A stretch of DNA of 64,000 bases from Malurus cyaneus samueli (Eukaryota; Chordata; Aves; Passeriformes; Maluridae): the NCBI GenBank assembly GCA_009741485.1, contig CM019236.1:62828771-62892770 (forward strand), given 5' to 3'. The notes under the pieces are model-generated. The model was not told the origin of the DNA, ran no database searches, and saw only the letters and a list, made by a program, of their open reading frames with translations. The translations under genes were made by a program, and so were the position numbers. Of the stretch, positions 39,801 to 53,000 are shown in pieces (position 1 is the stretch's first letter; each line of letters begins with the position of its first letter).

Positions 39801-42800
39801 GACTGAAGCTTTTAATTTTATGTGTGGATTTATTATTATTTGTTTTTAATGGTTTGTCCTCCTAGACAATCACACATTCAAAATTATTCCAAGGAGTTAT
39901 GCTTTCGCAGAAAACAAGATAAATCCCTCAAAACAGTGAGGTAACCTCTGATTTGTAAAGAGTGTTTTGTCTGAAATGGTGTTGTTCTTATTTAAAAAAC
40001 CCCTGCCATAGGTTAATCTGTTTGATTTACCAATGGACATGTGAACAGCAGAACACTAAATTTACAAAATAAATGTACCAAATCTGGGTATAGAGTAAAT
40101 GGCACTACCCTATTGCCCCATTTGGGGAATGGGAGCTGTGGAAAGCATCCAGCATGAAGGGGAGCCACCCTCCAGCAGTGCTGCACAGGAGACAAAGGTG
40201 CTGGCCTACCCCGGCCCGTGCACATCTGTGCCAACATCTGCACTGACGGGAGCAGGGTAGGAACCTGATGGAAGGGGTCGATCTGCTCCCTCCCTTATAA
40301 TTTTTCAGAGTATTGAATAATTTCAACTACTTTTTACAGGAAACTAACATGTTAGCAACCATCTCTCTCACTAGGTGGAACGAATTAAGCATCCAGCAGA
40401 AGAGATTTTTTTAATCTTGTCATCAAGTAAAACACTGCAAGACCAGATGCACCTTCTGCACATATCTGAATACTCACATGGTGCTTCAAATAAAGACACT
40501 TTAATGAAGCACCTTCTTGGCACTCAGGAAGAAAAAAACTCCTATTTATGAGAGACATGGAGCTGTCAAGTTGTCTTTTTTGAATTTGTTCAATTATTCA
40601 TGCTTCCAGACCACCACAAGAATGAACTTGTTCTGGGGCAGTTGTATCTGCACAGAAATCCATCTTGAATTTTTTGTTAGCAGCAAGGTTCCATACCACT
40701 TGTTATCAAATCTTTATGAAGTTTTAAATTAAATCTTGATTTTTAAATGAAGGACATAATTTTAACAGATTTTATCGCATGCCTTCCCAAGTTCCTTATA
40801 AAAAGGCATCAATGTGTCACAAAAAAAAGAAATAAGAATCGCAGTGAAGCAGTCACAGTCAGATGCAAGAACCAATTTTCAGCCCTGACAATTTATGATA
40901 CCTAGCTCTACAGTTGTTAGATTTTGCACACTAAAATGTAAGTCAGAATTATCGTACTTCGTTACCATAAAGTATGATAATAATTACAAAGTAGGATAAT
41001 ACTTTGTAGAAAGGAAACCACAATGGTAAAACAAAGTAATTTTTAAAACCCAAGAAGTAAAAACTTCGTATGTTTAAATTCTGACAGAGAGTGTGCTGAA
41101 TTTCTATTATTGCTGTTTATCAGATGGACTCAGCTGAGCAGAGTATTTGGAAAAACACATTTCAGTAATGAAATTACTCTTTTTTTACACCCCAGGTGCT
41201 GCTCATCCTTGCTATTGCACAAGGAATTGTGTCAGAAAATACAACAAAATCCTGATGTTTAGCGCCATTCACCAAATAGTCAAATTTGCCAATGTCCAGA
41301 AATTGAACTACCATTGGCTGTGTGCTTCGTTCAGGCACACCCTCTAACACAGGTCCTGAAAGGAGACCTGATCACCCCCTGCCTGAACAAAGAAGATGCC
41401 CTGTTTCTTATAAATACCTTATCTCATTATTTCTAGCTCATGAAGTGGAATGCACCATCACGGACTCAAATCTAATGAAGTGGTGAAAGTGTGGAGTGAT
41501 GCTGATTCTCAGAAACATCATCTTCAATATTCATCTCTGCTGTAGTTTGGATCCTCCCATACAGAAGTCTGTGAAAAGCTCAGCTGAAAAGAAGGACTGT
41601 GTGGAATTTAAAGTCTAAGCACTTCCTGGATTTGTTGACACAAACAATAAAAGAGGAGGCAAAAGTCTTCAGGAATCATCCTTCACATGCCAAAGTAATA
41701 TGGCATCACATAAACCAGTCACTCAGAGACAAAAAAAACCACCAGGAAAAAATAAATGAAAAAGAAGAAAACTGGCTTCATTGCATGCTCCTGAACACTA
41801 ACACTTGCTGACATTTCAGGGGATCAGTAAGGGATCTTGAGAGATTAAATGAGGAATCTTGATCCACTCACGCTCTTAGGGCCACAGGAATGGAGTCGCT
41901 AACTGAAACAATAACTTTTTTACATTGCCTGTTCATGAGGGAACAGTGTCAATAAATCTTAGTTTATGCCAACTCCTTGACATGTCAGTAACCTCCCCCA
42001 AAGAGGGCAGAAATTTTCTTAGAATTTTTTTCAAATCACTGTCATGGAGATTTTGGTTAGTTTCCATATAGCCTAATGAAAAAAAAAAGGCATTTTGCAA
42101 ACAGTCATTTTGCTGAGACGCTGCTATTTTAGTCAGTCTAATAGTATGAAATTGGAGATGCAAAATTGCACAAGGCTATAATAATATTACTGAGTAATTT
42201 TTTGGCAGCTGCCTTTCGTTTCACAGGTTTCCTGGCAGGTTGGATAAAGGGGTATCCTTAGGCTTCAGTAAATCTTTTTGGGGATAAAGCAATGACTTCT
42301 GAAAAGGTGTTTCTATTTTGTGCCAGTTGCTTGGGTAAGCAATTTTCTGCCTCGTAGGCCACTGCAGGGACCAGGGTTAGGGTTAGCAAGGCTTCTTGTA
42401 CAGAGATGTTTTCAGGCCGTTCTTACTGCACAGGATTCTGTAAAATTGATCAGAATCCTACATTTTCTCAAACTTCAGAAAGGTTTTAGGGAATTTAATG
42501 TAGCATTTAACCAGATGTCTTTCCCTCCTTAGTGAAATACTATAAGCTGTGTCCACACCACCACCACTTAATCAAGATTGCACAGTTTGCACAAAGGGCA
42601 GCACTTGCTGGTGACATTCGTGCAGTGCCAGCTAACAATTCTTATTGATTCATGCACACCTGGGTGGTTTTCTACTTTGTTATTTCTTCTAGGGCAATCC
42701 CTGATGTCTCCTCAGTCTTCATGAGTTCTACTTGACTTTTTCTGTAGCACCCAACTGACAGTTCTTTACTGTTTCTATGTACTATGTTAGGGTCTCAGGC

Positions 42801-45800
42801 TACTTCAGAAGTTTCTCCAGCTCAGAAGCTTTCGGAGTCCTTCTAACAATATGTCATTTTTGGAGACTGAGCAGTGCCTCCTGTAGGAACAGATTCTTGA
42901 ATGCCCTATCCCTGCATTAGAGTTTGCAAAATACATGCAATACAAATTATTTTAATAGAAGGAGTATAAGTAGCTTAAGGTCTGACATAAATGCAGTGCT
43001 TTCCCTTTTCTTGTACTTATTGATTACTGACATTGTGCTGGGTGACACACAGAGGAGCAATGTGTGGCTGGCTAAAGACAAGACTCAGGCTCTCAGAGAG
43101 CTTTTTTCCTGTGCTTTCCTCTTCTAAAGGAGATAGCTAAGCCACCACCAAACAACGCCCCAAGAATCAGTGAATCAGGCACATAGATCCGGCCTTTGGA
43201 CAGGTCAGCACTATCCTCACAGAATGTTTTCAACAACCCATCTTATACATGAAGGTGCAGGTAAAATGCCCATCTCCCTGAGATTTATTGGGAAAAGGTC
43301 AAATCCTTGAGTCCCCAGCCAGTTTTTAGACAGCAATTTCCCTGTAAATGTCAGTCTCTTGGAGTAAGCACCAGCTATTGATCCAAACACAGCAGAGTTT
43401 GGCACTGTGTTTGTGGTGTGCTGAGAGTTAAAACAAGTGCTAATTAGCCACTTCCATTGTTACTTCCAAATATTTTCCAAAATTAATACTGCAGTGGAAT
43501 GTTTCCAAAGCGAGAGAAGGACTTGGATGAAAGCGTAATATGAAACAGTAACAATTAGGCAAATATGACCCCGACTTTTTGCTGCGCTGGACATTAGCTG
43601 TAATGCAGTAAATCTGCTTGCTTCATTTCCTCTATTAGTGATAATAGCAAATACAATACCCTCATTTCCTCACTGCTGATGGCAGCATTGCTGGGCTCTT
43701 TTGACTGTAACTCCTCTTTGATACTCGTGCTGCGAAAGGACCCTTCTACTCAGCTGAAAACAGACCTCAAAAATATTTTTTAAAAATTAATTTTGAATCA
43801 AGGCACTGATAAATCAGATTAGTGTGATAACAAGTCCCACCCTGTTACCCTTCCCACAATTTAGGTACACTGATAACAAGGAACGATAGTTTAAAATCTA
43901 TTAACAAGAAAAGCAATTAAATGCAAACTTGTAAAGTTGTGACCCTACTCGTTTAAAATGCCTTCCACCTTTAAGCAGATTATCCTATGTGTGGAACCAT
44001 TACTGACAATTGTTTCAGGAACAGCATATCTGAAATTTCTCTCCCAGGCAGTGGCAGCACTTCAGTGGGTTTTTTACATAAATTGACATTTTACCTACTT
44101 GCTTATCTGTTCTTCACAGCACTGTGACATAAAAGTCTCCCAGGGCACTGGTGAAGCCCCTGTTAAAATGTTGACACCAAAGGGAGGAAAAGGCCAAGAA
44201 AATCTCCCAGCTTCCACAGAGTCATCTCCCTACATGATGTGTTAAACCACCCCTCTCCAAGAAGATTCACCTCCAAGACTCACAAACAAAGCTTCAAGAA
44301 AGAAACATTTCATGCCTAGACCACATCAAATAGAATTTTTTGAAATGTATTTAGTAAAAACCCAACAACAATGTGTTAGGACGGACAGATGTTGCTGTTT
44401 CTTACTACAATTCATTAAGTTGTGTGTCATGCCTGTGGCAAACTCCCATTTCAGTGAAGAAGGAGTAATTGACCTGTAAAACACATCTTGATATCAATCC
44501 AACCATCAGATCTGCCTACCTTCACTGCAATTATCAGGAGATACAACACAAGCAAGCAACAGATTCCCGCCTTATTCCATTCCTCCTCTCTGTCTGACAC
44601 TCTTCCTTACTATGCAGGGTTTATTATGTGTGTGAGATTTTGGAAATATTGCCAGAACATTTTATTCTGCACTCTAATACAACCACTACTGAAGTTGCGT
44701 TTATACTTTTTCAGGAGGCTAGAGGCCTGTAAGTGTAAAGGCAGAAGGGAAAGGCAGAAGTGGACCTTACTGTCAGGGAGTAAAATACAACATCATAATC
44801 CTTTGTGAATCCCTTTTCTTACAGTATCAGGCATTGGTCCTATTAATAACAACCACCCACTGAAGCCTAATTCACTGAAATTTCACTTTCAAGTAAACAT
44901 AGAGAAAACTTATAGAATTTTACATTTCCCCTCCTTTCCTCATCAGAAAAGAAGGAATTGGTGGGTATCCCTAGATCAGAACAATCTCATTTTAATCTCA
45001 TTGTTATTGATAACAACACTCATACAAGGAACAGACTCAGAAAGCCACCCCCTACTACCAGAGGGAGGGGGATTCATTCAGGATTCATCAGTGTTCAGGG
45101 AGAAATCTGAAGGTACAAATCCTTTTTTACTGAAACGAAAATCCTTGGCAAAACCTAAAAAAAAAGGAAGTCAATGTTCTTCAATATCTAAAATTAAGCA
45201 CAGGATTCCTCTTCTTGCATACAGTATTCCCAAATTTTGGTACTCTTTTGAACAAGTCTTTATTCTGTGTTATAATACCTAGGCATCCCTGCCATTCTCT
45301 TCTGTGGAATTTAACTTCATTTTCTACAGAACTGAGCTCCAGGTTTCTTCCCAATTCTTTTTTTTTTGTTTTGTGTGTGTCCCTTTTTAGGTCTTGCTAA
45401 GTATATATTGATAATGTAACACATTTGCCTTTCTCAAAATTTCTGAAACCTGTGGCTATTACACCTCGATTAGGTTCATCTTGTATCTAACTGTTGGCTG
45501 AAACTAAAATCCATTGGTTCTCTCTATTCCAGAAGGAACTAATTCAATGTTTATATAGAAAAAAGGAAACCTCCTCATAGTCTTTATCTTTTGTATGCTC
45601 TTCTTGAGTACCAAAACTCCCAAATACCTAAATCAATTCTATTGGGTTTCATCCTGTCTTTAGAAGTCTGATTGCTTCATTTGACCTAAACTCTAATTTT
45701 CAGACACATCAGTGTCTCAGATTTTGGAAAATGTGATTGCAAGCTGCATCTTCATAGTAGGTCCTTATCTGCAAACTTACAGGTCATTATTGGGTAGATG

Positions 45801-48078
45801 AAAATCCTTCAAAATGCATGGAAACTTTTAATCTAGATTTTCTCCCTCAAACCTGCAAGTTTTTAAAGTGTCCTCAGGTTTTGCCATCATAGCTGAGAGT
45901 TCAGTGTGCTCCCTGTGAATTTAAGATGGCAAGGAACTGAACAGAAATAGAGCTCTGTAATAAAGCTTGAGGAGTTAGAAATTTTAAATTAAAACATAGA
46001 AATTGAGGGAGTCCCACAATTAAATTCTTGAAAATGGTCCTATCTAGACAAGATAATGGGGAGTCTAAGGAAACAAATCTTTGTAAAATGTGATGGGAAA
46101 TTAACTAAGAGATTGCTGGATGAGTTCAAAACTACATACAGCAGGTTTTCTAGTAACTGCCCCAATTACGAAAACTAAACTGCTGTTATACATAATTTCA
46201 GATAAAAGGAAGATAAAACCCCAAGCAGAAAGCCATCCCATTGACACAATGCAGGATAGATAAGAAGAAACAGAGTGACAAACATCAGATTTTGAGAATA
46301 CACATTAAAAACAAAATATCAGTGTAATTTTATACATTTTGACCAGCTATAAAATAGAAGTTTCTTTAAAAGTGTGCAATATTCCTTTTGTGACCGATAT
46401 GTTAAGGACTACTTGGATACCAAAACATCAATAACTCATTCTACAAGAAGCCAGTGAAGATCTGGCCTCAGGAATCTGCATGCAGAAATTCATTCATTCA
46501 AAGAAAAAAAAAGATAAGTAAAACTGCTGCTAGAATAAGCACGCAAGAGGACCACACTGTTTGCAACTCATTCTCTGAGAGGAGAGAAATAACAATGGTG
46601 CGCCAGAAAACACTGTCTTCAATGCCTCCCTTTAGGAATGAAACTCACTGTGTGCTGACATGTCAGGGAGCAATAAATCCTCCCTTCCTGCTCTGAGCAG
46701 CACAGGAGAAGAGCTAAAGGGATGAACATTGGCTTGACCTAGTTTTAAACAAGCCTTTTACCTTATGAATGAAGCTATCTCCCAGCTTCAAGAACAATGA
46801 AACAACAATGGAAAAGGCAAAGATGCAGAAGAGAGAAAATAAATGTAATTTGCTCCCACTGAGGGCAAATACAGTGATAGGCTGGGAACACCAGGTCAGA
46901 CGTAAACAGAAGAAAGAAAAGTAATAAGAAAGGGCAAAATTAATGTGGAGGTTTACAAAACAGTGCTGTCTGTTATTTTCTCTGATCTGGGGACGACAGA
47001 TGTCTAATATATTTATGATGGTTTGTGACATGAAGATTCAGATTAATTTTCTGTGTCCTAGTCTGGTTGCTTGATTAATTCTTGGTAAGCCAGTTAGAGC
47101 TGGGCTTACAAGTTATTGTAATTCAGGTACTGCAAAAAACCAGACAGACCTAGAAGCTCTATGGATTAGTCTATTATTTATTCCATTTGCTTCAACAGTT
47201 TCAGTAGAAATTGAATAAAAAATGCTTATGTGCTTTCAAAATCCCACTCTATACTTCTCACGAAAGCCTTTAGAAATGTCCCATAAAAACCTTTGCTATA
47301 TGAAGATATCATACCTGATCATGTTCATGATCAACTGCAAGGACAGATCCATGACTGCAGCAACAGCCCTGGACAGGGGACTTATAAAACATTTAGTTCA
47401 AGTGAGGTCAGCAAAAGTGAAGGCTGGAGGTAGCTTTTTCAAACAGCAATTTATAAAAATCACATAAGTTTAAAAGCCTATGTGGTGCCAGAAGGGTATT
47501 CACTAGCATTGCCTACTGTACAAATTGTACTAATATTTGGTTTTCAGAATGATGCATGGATACATTTCCTTTTCTTTTGGAAAGATTATTCTGCTGCTGC
47601 AGCATTTCTCACAATTTCTCTTTCTAACAATAACTCCTGTCCTGCTCACAAACACCATTCTGTCAAGTTTATAGCCCCAGTCTATCAGAGTACTTCAGCT
47701 GGGCTGCAAAGATCCCAAGCTGGGAACTGCCACTTTTCCACCGCTTGGCTTAGATGTCCAGTGTCAGCGTTAAGAGCAGAAGTCAATACAGCTCATCCTA
47801 GCTGGATATCTACTACAAGGTTCCATAACAATACAAATTACTGCTTATATAAAAATCATCTTTTCAGTTTTCATACATCACTGCTCCACTGATTTCAACC
47901 AAGCTATTACAACTCATAGAAGCTGAAGAATTTAATCTAACTCTTGGCTTTTAAAATAAAGAGCTTAAACACCTTCTGAAATATCTTTCAGCAAAACGTA
48001 ACTATCACCCTTTTTGGAAAAGAATGTTAAATAACATTGAGCCATCTTAACTGGGGTACTTCAACTGAAAGAAAAATT

Positions 48079-48083
48079 GTCAT
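48079..48083. repeat. 5-bp target-site duplication, left copy
   Basis: GTCAT directly before the second LTR; the same bases follow it at 48957-48961. Confidence 0.7.
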
Positions 48084-48956
48084 TGTGTGTGTTAAGATTC
48101 TCTTTTTTCTTTCTTTTCTTGGGGCAGTTTTCTTTCCCATCTGTGCTGAGTCACTGATGCCATCAGTGGTCATCTTTTGAGGGTGGCAATTAGTAAAGAC
48201 AGTAAGACCTACCCACCAAAAATTTGCTAACACTGAGAGGGGGTGTGTGGGTGTGGTGGGGGGGGGAATTCATCCTGCCCTGTTGCAGAGAAGGAGCGGA
48301 CCTGCTACCTGCGAGGGAGAGCTGCCTGCCTCTGCAGAGTCCAGCATCTCTGCTCATGGGTTCCTGTTTGCTGCACTGTGATCTTCTCCCCTGTGCCTTG
48401 CCGGGACCCTCTGAATTCAGCTTTAGGGGTTGAACTCGCTCCATCCTGTCTCGCAGCCGCGGATTTCGGCTCGTCTCTTTGCACCCGGGTTCTTGCTGTC
48501 CAGAGGAGCACCGAGATCGGCGTTTCCACTGTTTGCAGAGAAACTTTTCTCCATCCATCTCTGCCATTTTGTGTCCATCATTGGCAACGCGGGAGATCTG
48601 AGCCAGCCGGGACCCGCGCCACAGCGCCCCCTGCAGCCGCCGGGGAATCATTGACCCTCCCTGCCGGCCGGGAGCCAACAGCGCCCCTGCTGACTGGGAC
48701 TGTAACTGCACCAAAGGGGAGGCTGTGTCTCTGTAAGGCTGTCACTGGGTTTGGACTGGGCGGTTGTTGTTATTATTATTGTTACTTGTTCACCTGTTGT
48801 ACGTATTAGTAAAACTGTTATCCCTTTACCCATATTCTGCCTGAAAGCCATGATTTTCCAAGCTATAATAATTCAGAGGGAAGTGGGGTCATATCCACCA
48901 TTCCAAGGGGGGGTCCCTGCCTTCATTGGCAAACACCTATCTTTCAAACCAAGACA
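48084..48956 (+). mobile_element. Second solo LTR of an endogenous retrovirus, about 873 bp
   Basis: The 3' end 'ctttcaaaccaagaca' is a familiar avian LTR end, and CA is followed by GTCAT, which also precedes a TGTGTGTG start at 48084. The middle (about 48240-48740) is strongly GC-rich compared with the intron. No internal retroviral genes flank it. The open frame at 48243-48809 (188 codons) and the minus-strand one at 48190-48714 lie inside the LTR and match no protein I know. The 5' boundary rests only on the TG and the 5-bp duplication, so it is less certain than the 3' end. Confidence 0.72.
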
Positions 48957-48961
48957 GTCAT
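48957..48961. repeat. 5-bp target-site duplication, right copy
   Basis: GTCAT, identical to 48079-48083. Confidence 0.7.
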
Positions 48962-49268
48962 AAAATAATAATCCGAGCCAATTTAAAAGTTTATACAAAT
49001 GCATCGTGATGTGCTCTGAAATACATAATTTAGATTTCTTTGGATGGGAGAGACATAGCAGACATCAGATCATTAAGAAAGGACCATGAAGTGAACATGC
49101 ATGTTCTTGCAGTGCAGTTCATGGTATACACCAGTTCTCTTCTTTTTTTACTGTGAACATACTCACAAATAATTCAACCATGATTTGCAGGGACTTTTCC
49201 CGCTAAGGCATTTTGTTACCAGCACAGATAAATATTCCCAGATTGGCCTGCTTCTTCTGATTAATAGA

Positions 49269-49290
49269 ATTAATCTATTAATAGATTAAT
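49269..49290. repeat. 22-bp perfect AT-rich palindrome
   Basis: The 22 bases equal their own reverse complement and sit in a slightly longer TTAATAGA-rich run (49261-49294). It may simply be a short AT repeat. Confidence 0.85.
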
Positions 49291-50014
49291 AGAACTGCTG
49301 TAACCAGTGATCTCCTCATCTCTGGATACCTTCCACAGGAATCAGACATCATCTCCAGTCCTTTCCTGAGGACAGCTCCTCTGACACAGAATCTCTGTGG
49401 ATGACCTGTTCAGACCACGCTTCACCACTGACACCCTTCAAATGTGTCCTGCAGGCTGACCTTTCCTTTTTCTAGTCCAACAGGTTCCATCTCTCCCTCT
49501 CTGCCCTGGAAGTGAACAGTGGACATTTGAAAAATTAATTTCTTCCCCAGCAACTGAATGCTGGTTTGGAGATTGTCCGGTGTGAAATCAGATGGAAGAG
49601 CTACAAGTGACTAAGAAGCACAGAAAATGTACAGAATTACTGCACATGGACACTGGACGCTTTCTTCATCTTGCCTTAAGAATCCCTTTACTTTTTCCTA
49701 ATTGACAGAATGTGAATATTTGCATAAAATATTTGGAAACCATTCCAACATTTGGAAATCACAAAACATATAGAAGAAGTTATATAAGAAACTGCACAAA
49801 CTACTGGCAACAATTACTTTGCTTTCTCTCAGTATTACTGTAATTTTGATTGAAGTGCAATTCCTCAAAATGTCACTCATTATCTTAAGTTATCAACACA
49901 GAATTGATAGTAGGAGTAAACTTGTGCAGACTGCCTCTTGCATACACAAGTATTTACTGAGCCACCATGGAGGAAGGATCAGGTGCTGAGCATGAGATGC
50001 CAGGCAATACTCAC

Positions 50015-50087
50015 CGAAACCGCCTCCAGAATTTGTTTAACAGCATCAGCAGCATCCCGTTCACTGTAGTACCCCTTTTCCACAATC
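50015..50087 (-). CDS. CAMK4: CAMK4 exon, D and E helix region of the kinase
   Basis: This 73-bp exon encodes IVEKGYYSERDAADAVKQIL then EAVS, matching human residues 130-153, with its first base completing the Arg codon split from the previous exon. The acceptor is CTGCAG and the donor GTGAGT, both canonical. Only the last residue differs from human (S for A). It sits between a 12-kb intron upstream and a 32-kb intron downstream. It encodes the helix that packs behind the catalytic loop and is intact. Confidence 0.97.
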
Positions 50088-53000
50088 CTGCAGAAAAAAA
50101 GCAACACAAACATTAATGTGAGTAAAAAGTGAAGGTAGACACTTGAGATAGCAAGAAATCAAATTTAAATATGACCAGGACAGTGGACTGCTCCCAAGGG
50201 ACTAGAAAACAACACTTTTGCAATTTAAAAATTGATTTAAAATCAAATTTACTTTTTATTCCCAGTTAAATGAAAGACAGGAGGTAAAATGCCAACTGCA
50301 TAAGATGCTCACAACATGTATGCATTCAGTTTGAAGCTTTTTGAACTTTCTGACACTCAAGGAATCTGAATTACTCTCAGAAAAACCTACTCAGCACTTA
50401 GGAACTGCTTCTCCACTTTTATATTTAACTTAAGCTCCCCTCTCCAGTTAGTTATTTAATTAGTTAGCTATAAAACAAAAGCATTGTGCTATACACACAC
50501 AGATCTGAATTATTCAAGAGAAAGGGTTGGTGTGAAAATTTAATGGCTTTGAATTATCCCTCGAGTGTGATGTACTGAACAAATGGCCTTTTTCCTCCCA
50601 TCAGAAAACTGGTGATGCTGTACCCAAAGAAACACAGTTTCATTTCAACTAAAGCTATTTTTTTCTTTCAGAAAAGCTGCGTTTTTCTTACAGAATCAGC
50701 AGTGGCCACAGATTTGCACAAAATGGCATACAAAAAGTTAATAAAAGAAGGATCTATCATTAAAAGATACTAATACTCTATTTAAGACACCCAACAGTCT
50801 TTTTAACTATAGTTTTTAATTGAGAACACTGTTTGTGAATGACGATAGTTCTCCCACAGAGTTACTTTAAAGGTCAGACTTTGATCTGAAATCTTGATAT
50901 TTTTACCATATTATTTTTTTAAAGCCCAAGAAAACAGACAGATGTTGTCCTGCAAGCAGACAAGCCAGATTTATAAAATGATACCGTGAAATTCCTGTGA
51001 AGCAGTACAGCAAGAAACTATGAATGTCTGAAGTCAAAAGTCACTGGAAAGACTTCCTGTCCTAAGATCCATAAAAGCTCTGCTGATGGCAGGAAGGTTA
51101 TCCTTCTTTCTCCCCACTGCTGCTGCTTTGTAGTGACTTTTCATCTGACATCCCTTCTCTGAAATAACAGACTGATTTTGAGTCACCATCAATGCAGCTC
51201 CACACAGCTTCACACAAGCTGACAGGAAAGGTGCTCACTAATGCACATGGGAAAAGCATTCCTTTACAATCATTAGAGGAACAAGTGATTAAAACAACGC
51301 AGAGATAGTACTCCACCAGAAACAGATGCAGCAAGTGTGGCACTGTGGAAAGCAGTCTGCACAGGAATGTTCCCAATCAGCTGCAATTATTTTGCACTCA
51401 TTGTGTTCACAGAGAACCAAATCTATTCATGGGACATCAGCAACAGCAAGTAACCCCTTGCAGCAGCTCTTCTATTTCATCATGGTTTCTTTGCTGCACA
51501 ATTGCTTGGGATTATTTCCAGAATGTTTGTGGTTTGGGTTTTTTTTTGACAACCCATTAGCTGTTATGCCATATGCCATAACACCTTTGCTGTTTTTTTG
51601 CCTTCAGCCCTTCTCTTGTTTTGATCATCTGTTTTCCCCATTAGGGAGGGTTTCACTGAACTCACCATCACAAGAGGAAAACAAAGCAAAGCTTGCTCAT
51701 TGAGACACTGTATTAGGCTTTTAGTCTGAATTACAGGAAAGAGGTTACAAAACCCCTCAAATTACACACTAAAGTGCTACATTATGTTTGAGGGTTAGAT
51801 TACCCCTCAGCCATTTCAGGCTGAATTAACCTCTTCTATTAGATTACATCCTGACACCTGGGCCCCAGTGATGCTCTTGGATAGCTCTTCATTCCCCCAA
51901 ATATACAGGCTTTGTTCCCTCCTCCCTTTTAATTCAAATGAAGTATTTATTGTCAGCCTGTACCTGTCTGTAGCACCCATCCTGCCCCATGCATTGATGT
52001 GCAGGGTGCAGATGGCCTCGAGCATCTGGCCTCAGAAATGCTTGGGGCAGATTCTCAGGTGTCCTCATTATTGAGAATACTCTGATTTCCCAACACATCT
52101 CAGACTAAAATCAGAGAAATATGCAGCAATGCAGTTAAAATTCAATTTATATTTCTCCCTTAATAAAAAAAAAAAAAAATCTCTTTTTACACTCTGGTAA
52201 CACAGTCTTTGTTCTATCTTTTTCAAACACATAAAACCATAGAGGAAATCCAAAAATCTCTTAAATTATCTATGTCCTCCAAAAAAAAAAAAAAAGCTTC
52301 CGGTCAATGCCCAGCCAATGAAGAAAAGAAAACCACTAATTACCTGAATGCAGGAAACAAGGGAAAAATCAAAGAGATGCTCAAAACTTCCCTCTTGACT
52401 TCAAGATGAAACCTCACCCTGATTTAGATAATATTTTTTATTTATATTAAACAAAAAGCAGAAGAAATGCACGTACCTTGCAGAGGAAGCCTTGTAATTT
52501 AAACTTTAAAATAAATAAATGTAATAAAGCGTGGGGTCCTATTTCATGAGAGCAGTAAAAAGCAGCTGTAGACATATTGTGTAATGCACTGAACCTGCCT
52601 GATACTGCTACATGTGAATGACATGCACTGGTAACCCAATTACAGCTCTAGTCACATGAAGTTAGCTTTCCAGCTTTCCAGAAGTCTAGAATTCAGACTT
52701 ACCAAGAATGGAAACCTTACTCTTAATGAACATCTAGCAAACAGAAAACCTAGTCTTCTGTGATGGCAATAAACATACTCCTTTCTAAAGATGAACATTT
52801 ATTTCTAAGGGTACTTTGCTTTAGAAAGAAAACCTAGCTTTTAGGCAGTAAAGAGGAATATTGAAAGAAGATTATCCTGTAGTTTAGGTCATGTGGTAAT
52901 GCTGGGGTATCATTTGCATATTTATTTTTTGCATCCTCCCTGTGATAGTTTACAGAATGATCTTTAACAAAACCATGGGTGAATGAAGATTAAGCCTTTG

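Larger units (their letters stand above)
18124..50014 (-). other. CAMK4: Large CAMK4 intron, about 32 kb
   Basis: No further exon, RNA gene or protein-like frame was recognised on either strand. It contains two solo LTRs (33212-34061 and 48084-48956), one CR1 3' tail (36762-36820), and several short tandem or homopolymer repeats listed separately. The longest open frame (32081-32707, plus strand) has no recognisable domain and a Ser/Cys/Leu/His-rich, low-complexity look, so I take it as chance. The remaining sequence is ordinary AT-rich intron. Confidence 0.75.

Noticed and set aside
42374..42388. Two TTAGGG-like units, telomere-like
   Set aside because: Only about two units; far too short for an interstitial telomeric repeat.
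48190..48809. Frames of 174 and 188 codons on opposite strands
   Set aside because: Both lie inside the second LTR; no similarity to known proteins, and the two overlap each other.
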